Source: Triplophysa rosa (taxonomy: Eukaryota > Chordata > Actinopteri > Cypriniformes > Nemacheilidae). Taken from it: a stretch of 64,000 bases of DNA. The position numbers were made by a program, and so were the translations under genes. Location of the stretch: contig NC_079912.1 of NCBI RefSeq assembly GCF_024868665.1, forward strand, positions 18,625,384-18,689,383, in the 5' to 3' direction. The notes under the pieces are model-generated. The model saw only the letters and a program-made list of their open reading frames with translations. It was not told where the DNA came from and made no database searches. Positions 46,624 through 64,000 of the stretch are shown piece by piece; within the stretch, counting starts at the first letter, position 1, and each line of letters opens with the position of its first letter.

Positions 46624-48000
46624 CTTGTCTGCAGTCAGACCTGTGGTATGATTTTAAGAGGAAAGAGATGCATAGTTTATTTCACTATGCTGTTTGAGTA
46701 TAGACATTACAGATCGATTATTCTGCAAAAAAGAGGACAGAGTGTGAACTTAATCTTTGATCCAGATTAAAATTCTATCTGGAACACTCATCGTTACATT
46801 AAACAGACGCAACAGGTATATAAACTCTGAACTTTAACGTTGACATCATCTGAGAGGAGGTGCATTTGAGGGCATATTCCCATTTCATATGTGACATTAT
46901 ATTAACGTCGGGTTAATATAAAGTGAACAAAAATAATCTTACCTTTTTGCTAATATCAGATGAAACGGACTCATGAAGTTTCTTCAATGACGGTAGACAA
47001 TATGTAAATCTTTTTAGTTCATCACTTGTCAATGAATAGACACTGTAGCGCATGAGTGACCATACAGCAAACGTTATTTTGAGTGTATTGTAAGACTAAA
47101 TGTTAATATAATGTATCGTTTTGTCCGTTTAAAGGTGGCATATGTGTAGTAAACGTAGCTTTTGACCTGTTAAACCAAACAGTTTGTAAGAAGATTAAAC
47201 TGACAACTTTTCGTTACTTCCGTGTTTCAGCAACCTTTGAACTGAAAATCCCCGCAAGGAATTTTGGGGAATGTAGTTTACATACTCAAAGCCGCTGAGA
47301 ACTTCAGATTTTTCATATTTAAACTATAAATAGTTCCATTGATTAAAATGATTTTTTTTTTCATTTGTATCCTGTAGCTCAATCGGTAGTGATAATATAC
47401 TGTCTGGGTTAGTAAATGTGCCTTTATTGTATTATTATTTTATAATATCTAAAAAGAAAAAAGAAGCAAAGGTAACCCGAAAGAAAAAGTACGCTACTCG
47501 TGTTAAAATTATTAATCACTTTTAAATAGATTGGACTGGACTAGATTTAATGTGGCTGTAAGAAAATTACAACAGTCAAAAGGCTTGTTCGACTTCATAC
47601 GGCCCCGGAAGAACCGACAGGCGGAGACCATCCCATTACCGCGAGAGTCATTCAAAAGCATATAGAGCAGTCGGCTCTCGACTCTCTCTCGCGGTACTGT
47701 GATGTCACGCCCATAAAGTCGAACAACCCTAAAAACGACTGCTGAGGACTTTTATTTTGACAACATGAAACCACGTACGGCCTTGTTTGTTGTTGCTGAC
47801 TTCACTCAGGTTTGCGCGTTGCTCCGCAAAAGGATCCAGCCGGAGCTTTGTTAACTTTAATTAAATGCTGCGTTTACATGTTTAGATAAACTTTTGAAGA
47901 TTATATATAATTGTTAAGTATTTTAATGATCATAATTTGCAGGCGGCGCGTACAAACATTTCATTTTTAATAAATCTGGACCTCACAACTGACTCGAGCC
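46624..48000. promoter_or_regulatory. Divergent promoter interval of pign (minus) and cops5 (plus)
   Basis: The two start codons are 1,378 bp apart, head to head. On the minus strand a good donor (AAAG|GTAAGA, boundary at 46943) and an acceptor before the pign start (CTGCAG) suggest a noncoding first pign exon ending at 46943. GC-richer sequence with ETS-like CGGAAG occurs at 47605-47710. No TATA box was identified with confidence. No other gene is seen here. Confidence 0.6.
47265..47277 (-). promoter_or_regulatory. ACTAYRNNNCCCR promoter motif between pign and cops5
   Basis: On the minus strand ACTACATTCCCCA fits the conserved vertebrate promoter motif ACTAYRNNNCCCR (linked to ZNF143-type promoters). 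It sits in the divergent pign/cops5 interval just upstream of the likely pign 5'UTR exon. Confidence 0.55.
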
Positions 48001-51454
<3,454 letters not shown>

Positions 51455-51620
51455 ACTTGAGAGGAACTGATGTAGGATGACCTTATGTTGTGTTTGCTTA
51501 TTTACGTAACATATTCTCTTCAATATGGTTCTGTTTTGAAAGACAAAGTAATTCGTCTGTAGGAATCTATTCATGCAATGTTCAGCCAATGTTTGCATCA
51601 CTTGTCATATGTTGTAAAAC

Positions 51621-51626
51621 AATAAA
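51621..51626 (+). terminator. cops5 polyadenylation signal
   Basis: AATAAA 167 nt after the cops5 stop codon, followed by a GT-rich stretch (tcgtgttcacgttc). Confidence 0.75.
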
Positions 51627-53620
51627 TCGTGTTCACGTTCATTAGTTAAGGGACTTCAGATGGTTAATGTTTTAAAAAACGATGCAAGCTCATGTCAAAA
51701 TAATACTGCATCGTGTGTTCTTCAAAAGTCTGGTTAAAATTGGAACGCATGCAGATCATTGACAACCTGTCCTTCAGAGCGAGACTAATGAGTTTTCCTC
51801 AGCGCTGCAGAATACCAGACGTTTTTAAATTTATTCTCCTCTGGGTTCGGTGTGTAACACAGTACCGTACCATTCCCATCTCCCACGATCAGAGCAGTGG
51901 GAGCAGTATTCCATTCACACGCCCTAACAACGCAACGTTTAGCAAGTTAACAAAAACCACAGCGCAGTCACAGACCACGAACTTCCTTAAGAGGCCATTT
52001 TCATGTTTGCCAGTCATAGCATTACATAATGGAATAACAAACTCAATGGCTACGCCGGCCCAAATGTAAACACAACTTGGCGTGGTCAAAGCGCATCTGT
52101 CAGGACGACCCTGTGCAGGTTGTCTCTGTGTTGTACACAGTCCTTCAGGATTCTGAGCTCGAAGCTGTGGCCTGTCACTGATGCATCACAGAAACGGCAG
52201 CGCGGCACACTGGAGTCTATTCAGCCCTGCGTGTCTGCTCTTTATCGCTACAGACACTCAGCACACATGTGGTTTCTCGCACATAAACGCGTCTGCATTT
52301 TCTTACAGACAACGGTGCTGACATCATGCTCGTGCTGAGTTTTTGCCCCACTTTAAGATTTTAATGCTGTGTTCCAGAAACCAGCGAGCTGTTCAATTGT
52401 GCCCTATGCAATTTGTGGATTTTGGACTGAAGCTGAAACTGAAGTGAGAGATTGTTTTTACTCTGGACCACTGAGCCAACATACCGAATCCAATAGTTTA
52501 GCCCACAGAGGATGAAATTCATTGAAATCGCAGTCGTCGAAAGTTCAGCGTTTCACCCATTGGAATCGCAAATGAGGCTTATAATCATCGCCAGATGAGC
52601 GTTTGCTTGAGGACAAAAGCAGATGAGTACAAATTGAGAATGAACCCAAACATAAGCATATTAGGTTTAATGTGAGTGAACTAACATCAGCCAAATGCAT
52701 TAACTAAATTTAAGATGTGTTTTCTATTAGTAAGAGCCTTCTTAGATTACCGTGGAATTCCACTTCATTTGCAAAATTCTAAATGTTACTAAAATACTAG
52801 TACAGAAGAGATTGTCATTAAGGGACTATAACACACAAACATTTGTTCATAGCTATTTATTACAACGCTCCTGTTAGCCCTGCGGGACCAATGACCCCAT
52901 ACACATCCACAGATATTTGGTAGCACTGATGTTTTCTTTGGACCATGTAATAATCTCAACAAGCATGGCAGTAAGGAGCTGAAATGTCCCAGAGGGAATA
53001 GACCCTCGCCACCCCCTACCCCCCAAACTCCTACATCCCTAACCTAACCAAAGCAACATTTCCATTTTGCAAAGTACTTTACATGCATAAATGGAGGCAA
53101 GTCACTCAGTTTCAGGAAGCGCATTCCTCCACAGTATATAACAATACACGGGTCACTGCAGTGACCAAAACACACCCCACTTCTCCAGAAGTGCATTATT
53201 AGAAGCAACAGTTTGAAAGAGAGAGCAAGTGTTCAGTTCCACCAGCTGAAGCTGATAAACGGTTTAGATTTCAGCATGTAAATGCTTAAGGATCTTCAGC
53301 TGCTTGCGAGAGACCCCTCAGGTTTAGAAAACCCCTTCTTGATATAATACATTCACAAATTATAACTACAAACTGTTTTCATATATCACTGTACTAGTTT
53401 CTTGCAAAGGCCCTTGTCTCTTTGAGGCTTGAGGGTGGCCGCAGGTCTGGTTTAAACCAATACTAGTTTTTCTCTCTCTAATCCTCAGAAAAACAAGAAG
53501 GGCAAAAATGCAACTCTGCAGTCTTCAGTGAGTGAGACCATGTTGTCGAAATGAATACATTCAGCTTCACTTCTAGCACCTGTAACAGTATCCTGTGTAA
53601 TTCTAGACAAGAATGTTACT

Positions 53621-53868
53621 CACAGACAAGGCTTAAAACTAATCCCAGACTAAAATTAATTTTGAGCAGTCTTAACAATGTCTTGAATGTCTTAAAACAA
53701 CTTGCCCTGACATATAGCTTAAAATATGTCCGTGTCATTGTTTTGTTTCAGGATGCACATCAGTAATGTTTTTTTCTACGGCATTTAAATAAAAGTGACT
53801 GAAATAGCCTAAATTAACTAAGGCATAGTGCTGGTTTAGGCTAAGCCTTGTCTGTGAAACCGGGCCTG
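53621..53868. mobile_element. Short element with CACAGACAAGGCTTA inverted ends
   Basis: cacagacaaggcttaaaact at the left is inverted at the right as ggctaagccttgtctgtgaa. It contains aatcccagactaaaatta and lies between cops5 and ppp1r42. No coding content. Confidence 0.65.
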
Positions 53869-54568
53869 TAAATGGGAGGTTAAAAAACTAATTTACGTTA
53901 AGTAAATGTTTTTGACAAATGTATAGGACCCAAGTCATGATTTTACTTGTAATCTATGTTTAAAAGGGAAATGTGCACTTGACTGCCAAAAATATTATTT
54001 CTTATTAGGATATTAAGTATTTTAAGTATTTAATTCGGGAATATAGTAAAATGATTCCACAGCAGTTTTCTTTTCCTGGTTCATTGACTCCTGAAAGTTT
54101 AATGCACAGTTCACTTCATTTCGCCAGGGTTGTTTCTGAATCACATTTCCTCTGAACATTTATATGCTTGTTAGTTCTTTTCAAGAAATTGTACATTTCT
54201 TTAAATGTAAAAGTTGTAAAAAATGAGATTCCACAGACTGTCATTTCAGTAAAGGTTGGTATAAAGGTAGGTATAAATATTTTCGAATACGAAACACAAG
54301 ATCTAGACGATTAATGTGTTGCTTTGATAATATGATAATTATTAACAATTAATAAATAACAAAAAACAGTGCTAACCTTAAGTAATTGTCACATTAAAAC
54401 AGAAACCAAACAGAACGAGGACATCTACTTCCTTAAGAGCTTTTATCCTGAAACCACATCAAATAATCATTTTCACTAAGGAAATGTAGTCTTGTTAAAC
54501 TTGCCGACTCTCCTGTAAGATCTCTTTAGCGGTTATCTCCGGCGCGTCAAATGACCATGCGTCGCGTC

Positions 54569-54582
54569 GTTGCCATAGCAAC
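54569..54582 (+). promoter_or_regulatory. RFX X-box in the ppp1r42 promoter
   Basis: GTTGCCATAGCAAC matches the RFX consensus GTNRCC(0-3N)RGYAAC, with a perfect pair of inverted half-sites. It lies about 960 bp before the start codon and upstream of a plausible 5'UTR exon (cattaag|gtagga near 54685). RFX2/3 drive ciliary genes, which fits the centrosomal/basal-body role of PPP1R42. Confidence 0.75.
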
Positions 54583-55529
54583 AACGGTCTTCGTCGTTTT
54601 CCTAAACAAAGCCAAGACAAGAGGAGGAGAAACAAAAAAGTTTGAGTTCATATATGAATATTTGTACATTCTGGCCTGCATTAAGGTAGGATTTTTATGA
54701 GCTACGTTATCAGTTTCTCCGCTGTAAGAGTTTCTGTTTGATCTTTACAATCGCCTAACTTAATTGGGGCCTATTTCTTGTTTTCATTTACTAGAAACAA
54801 GAAAGCTCATATATACCCTATATCAAGAAGTAAACAGCAATGTATTATAATGATTGGCACGCGGTTCTGTTCCCTGGAGTTTTCTGCTATTGATTTTAAG
54901 AGGCTCTTTATGTCATCTCGATGTAAGCTGCTGCTCTGAGATCAAGTGTGAAACCGACCTGCTGTCAGTTTTGATGTATGTATTCCCTTTATTTCTGCCA
55001 TGTAGTGTTCACTGTTGTTTGGACGATAGTAGGCTATACTCAGTCAGCACATGGAATAAAATAGCGAGCATCCAAAGTCTTGCTTATGAGGCCTTTCAGG
55101 TAAGCTTGAAGTTTTTTTTAGTCTTAATACTGCATAGAGAATGCAGATGTGCAGGGTCAATATATGGACAATAAAAACCTCATGGGATTTGATTGTTTCT
55201 TGAGAGAACAGATCTTCTTTCACAATAATCAAAAACATGTAGCCTATACCTTTCACAATTGGCCTCATTTACACTTTTCAGAGATAATATGTATGCTGTT
55301 GCTAAATCTAGAAATCATCTAGAAATAATGTCTTTTAAAAACCAATTTTAAAAGATATTTAAAATAAAAAAATCTATTTAAGTTACATTTAAATCTTTAT
55401 AGAAACATATTAAGGAGTCTGTCCTCTGAGTATAGGCTAGTATCCTTGTATTGATTTTTGTATTTTGCTTTCTCCTTGTTTTATGACAGTTGCAGATGAG
55501 AAATTCATCCTGAGATTATTTCAGTCACA

Positions 55530-60755
<5,226 letters not shown>

Positions 60756-60880
60756 ATAGTCCAATGAGTGGCATGCTCTGCAAATCTCAGATCAACAGTC
60801 ACACAGTCATTTTACAGTCTAAAATCTCTTTAGTGCTCCTTTGGCACTATATGAATATTTTTCTTAAGACAGTATTTACT

Positions 60881-60885
<5 letters not shown>

Positions 60886-60932
<47 letters not shown>

Positions 60933-60933
60933 C
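60886..60933 (+). repeat. (AT)n plus poly-T tract
   Basis: About 17 AT units run directly into a tract of about 15 T, downstream of the ppp1r42 stop and within its likely 3'UTR. Confidence 0.9.
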
Positions 60934-61069
60934 AAGAATCTTTAGCTCTGTCCGTCATCTGTAAGAAATGTGAATTGTTTACCCTCACATATGGCACTAT
61001 CTTGACAGACCTGCACTGCCTGATTTACACCCTTATATTCTGATATCCTTTCTCTGTGTGTTTATTATG

Positions 61070-61075
61070 AATAAA
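61070..61075 (+). terminator. Candidate ppp1r42 polyadenylation signal
   Basis: AATAAA about 315 nt after the ppp1r42 stop, preceded by tttctctgtgtgtttattatg. AT-rich surroundings lower the weight. Confidence 0.5.
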
Positions 61076-63012
61076 TGTATAATTCAAATGTTTATTATTT
61101 TTAATATTTTTAAATATTTAAGAAAATCATCAAATTCAAATATAATATTGGCACCAATAAGTATGTTTGCAGAAATGCACTATGCATGTTTTACAATATG
61201 CTTTAAAGTTGAAAGAAAACATTATATTTAAAGAACGATTTTTTTTGCAAGTTATTTTTCGTGATTGTGAAAATAAACCGAATTTTATAGAGGACAAAAA
61301 TATTTACAAAAATTACAGATTAAGATAAAAAAGTCGGTCTACAACACACATTATTTATTGGTTTATTATATTTTATGTCTTCAAATATATATATATATAT
61401 ATTTGCTGTTGTTGAGAATATTTGTTGTCCACAAGAATATTAAATATTGACTATGAAAAAAATTACCACTTCAACTGTATGTTTAAATTTAGATTTATCG
61501 TTTCAACTGTCAAATTCATAATTTATAAACTCATTTTTTTCTGAGGATTCATTTCAATTTGTCTATTATGCAACGGGCTCATCAACATCAATGACACCAG
61601 AATGAATTGGAATTTTGTTGGTATTATTATTTTATGCATTTTTAACTTATTATTTCAGATACGGTTTAGAACACGCCGAGTAAATTGATCTGCGTGACTG
61701 TAATTCCTGCGTATTTGGACGAGTTTAGGGTATAACCTCTGAAAGATGTAGAGTAATTAGCCCGAGAAGCTTACTTAACCTCATTTGCTCTCCTTCATAT
61801 AATTATTGGCCTGAGGGCACTAGTGATACTTCATCCTTACAAAAACAATGTTTATTAAGAACAGTCATATGAACAGAATATGTTATGAATAATTCCATTC
61901 ATTAATTTTCCCACATCTCCGTTTGCGGACTTCGGAAAACAGAATGATTAATTTAGGAGTCTCGCAAGAATTTCCTCATGCTTGCCAGTTGATTGCAGTG
62001 TTTAGTGTTTATTTATTGGCTGTGTCCCAGGAAATGAAGTTGCAGACGATATCTACGGCTCAAAATCTAAAACAAACATCCTTTTTTTTTACTTGAATAA
62101 GTAATCCTTTTATCGAAAGCAAGGAAGCATCTGATATTGTAAATACATTTGATATCTGTTTGGCAGCTTCGTTGATGTATGCTTACAGAGTACATCAATG
62201 TTTACTAAACAAAGCCAACCTGGAAAATTAGCCCAATTTATTCTGGACTAAAGAATTTGTCATCATTTTTGAAGTTGTAGTTCACACAGCAATGTGAACT
62301 TTCATGGGGTGGACGAAAATGCTGCCTCTGGCGTCGGAAAACGGACTGTGCCCTCCTACTGATGCGAAGAGCACAGCGCCAGTTGCCAGAGTTTTAAAGG
62401 CTTTTGATTAATTGCACCGGAGTGAAACACTTGTCAACTCCTTGTGTTGTCCAATAAATTAGAGGCTCTGGAGACTTCACGCGCTCATTCAGGTGAGGAC
62501 CCTGCGTGCGCGCGGACATACATGCGTTCCTATTTTTCACGGTCACCCCGACTATATGTTTTTGCAACGGCAAAGGGACTATTATTTCACTACGGTGGTT
62601 TTGCCAAGCAGTGCAACGGATCTCTTATAAGAAAACAAGTTTTCATCCATTGACGTGTGGTTTTCAGGACAGCACTTTAAAGATAAAACAGGTAGTTATT
62701 AAGCCTTGAGTATTTCCTAAGGACAACTTTGTCAACGAGAGTGGAATTAAATTATTTTATTAAAACGTAAAAAGCTGCATAGCATGGTGAGCAAAATTTT
62801 TACTTTGACATGAACTAAACATGCTTTCTTTTCTTTTTAATTTTATTGTATTTATTTATTATGGCTCACTCAGTTTACTTGAGGCACAATATGTTTCTAC
62901 CTCAGTTGTTTTTGTTTCTTCAGTATTCGAGTGCAATGAGACGTTTTTCTAAACTGTTTTAACACGTGCCTTGCTTGACATATGTCATTATGCAGGCTGC
63001 TAAGTAGTTTCA

Positions 63013-63796
63013 ATGGTTGGAAAGCAGGCGGTCCGTATGGATGGTAATGGTTCTGTGACAGTAATGGATGACAGTCCCGCATCCAGTCCCAACTCGAGCC
63101 CTAGTCCTGACACTCTCTCCGCGGACAGCCAGCGCGCAGAGGCCCTGTCTCGCTCCGGGGTGGTCCAGTCCGGTGGCCTCGGGAGCAGAGGGAGACCCGC
63201 AGCAGCCAACGCGGCGCGCGAAAGGAGTCGCGTGCAGACCCTCAGACACGCGTTCCTCGAGCTACAGAGAACATTGCCGTCTGTGCCACCGGACACCAAA
63301 CTGTCCAAACTTGACGTCTTGATATTGGCAACCACATACATAGCGCATTTAACGAGAACCCTACAAGAGGAAGGGATGGAAGAGGGAGACAACACAAAAC
63401 AAAATGAAGCTTTGAACTCTCTTAAAGGCGATGGATACTTACATCCTGTGAAAGTACGTATTTTATTTCTTCGTTTTTTTCCATGTGCTGCCATGTGATC
63501 ATATATTTTAACATGAATTTTCGATACAGCAAATGTTGAAAATGTCTTCCAAAATAAACTTGAACATATTTTTGGTTCAATCTTTTGAACAGGCTACTTT
63601 AGATTCAAGGTCGAGGTTAAAGCCTAATTTTCAAATGACATGTGCTTTAAGTAGATAATAATTCACTGTATTTTTCTTTGCTTTTTTCTTTCAGAAATGG
63701 CCAATGCGTTCAAGATTATATGTCGGCGCTACTGGCCAGTTCCTGCGTAACTCAAAAGAAAATCAAGGGGCATCTTCATCATCATCACAAATATAA
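63013..63796 (+). CDS. tcf24: Transcription factor 24 (bHLH), complete, 2 exons
   Basis: Exons 63013-63453 and 63695-63796 join in phase 0 (AAA|GTACGT ... TTTCAG|AAATGG) to give 180 aa. A serine/proline-rich N-terminus (residues 18-40) precedes a class A bHLH domain at about residues 64-117. Its basic region is [18 protein letters not shown], helix 1 is [11 protein letters not shown], and helix 2 is [20 protein letters not shown]. The bHLH and the later [18 protein letters not shown] plus GATGQFL blocks match vertebrate TCF24. The protein ends in a serine run (ASSSSSQI). The family are tissue-restricted E-box factors that dimerise with E proteins; TCF24 itself is little studied. A splice acceptor (TTATGCAG at 62989-62996) sits just before the start, so at least one 5'UTR exon lies upstream. 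Confidence 0.95.
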
Positions 63797-64000
63797 ATAT
63801 TTGCACTTAAGTTTTTTTTTTGAGGTAATAACTGAAATGAAGGTTAAACTTGTAGGCTACTCGTTGGACTTTCGGAGAACCACACGACAGGAATTGTGTT
63901 GTATAGGCTTGAAACAAGACAACGCTGAAGGGGTTTGGAAATAACTCTTCGCTAAAAGGAGAAAACTTTGAACGATGCCATTCAGACAAACTGATTTCCA

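Larger units (their letters stand above)
51627..55529. other. cops5-ppp1r42 intergenic region
   Basis: No gene in 51627-54540. Contains the short element at 53621-53868 and otherwise unique AT-rich DNA. 54540-54690 is the probable ppp1r42 promoter with the X-box and a GC-richer segment. Confidence 0.5.
60756..63012. other. ppp1r42 3'UTR and tcf24 upstream region
   Basis: The left part is AT-rich ppp1r42 3'UTR. 61660-62440 is higher-complexity DNA (ttaacctcatttgctctcct, ataattattggcctgagggc) that may be tcf24 regulatory sequence. The tcf24 first exon, noncoding, probably lies in 62,400-62,800. Confidence 0.45.

Noticed and set aside
63000..63494. 164-codon minus-strand frame opposite tcf24 exon 1
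   Set aside because: It is the antisense shadow of the GC-rich bHLH exon; the plus strand encodes a recognisable bHLH with correct splicing.

Overview
This window looks like nuclear DNA from a ray-finned fish, most probably a cyprinid (zebrafish/carp group). The genes are vertebrate, with many short exons and GT-AG introns. The protein sequences are close to vertebrate orthologues, and the repeats (short palindromic 'gtgaactatccctttaa' elements, Tc1/mariner elements, tRNA-derived SINEs, long AT and GT runs) are those typical of cyprinids. Orthologue names come from remembered family sequences, not from a search.

Layout. Bases 1-18,200 hold no convincing gene. They contain scattered high-complexity blocks that may be distal regulatory DNA, plus repeats. 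From 18,216 to 26,838 on the minus strand lies a complete 10-exon HNF4-type nuclear receptor gene (best fit hnf4g, 442 aa). From 27 to 34 kb is a transposon-rich gap. It includes an intact Tc1/mariner transposase gene inside complete terminal repeats, and that element sits inside a larger long-inverted-repeat element. At 34.9-35.8 kb (minus) is a single-exon GPR141-like receptor whose C-terminus appears frameshifted. From 38,051 to 46,623 (minus) is a complete 28-exon pign gene (931 aa). It shares a roughly 1.4 kb divergent promoter interval with cops5 (plus, 48,001-51,454, 8 exons, 333 aa). ppp1r42 (plus, 55,530-60,755, 8 exons, about 312 aa) follows, preceded by an RFX X-box, and then the bHLH gene tcf24 (plus, 63,013-63,796, 2 exons, 180 aa).

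Exon models were joined by hand from reading frame, splice dinucleotides and phase. All coding totals are divisible by three and the joins restore the expected family motifs. The genes do not form one pathway: a transcription factor, an orphan GPCR, an ER GPI-anchor enzyme, a COP9 signalosome protease, a ciliary/centrosomal PP1 regulator and a bHLH factor. cops5, ppp1r42 and tcf24 are also neighbours on human 8q13. pign and gpr141 lie elsewhere in human, so the block joins ancestral synteny with fish-specific neighbours.

No CRISPR array, rRNA gene or functional tRNA gene was seen. The most unusual structure is the nested transposon at 29.9-32.6 kb. Its intact transposase has a D-D-E spacing of 37 residues rather than the 34 usual for Tc1.
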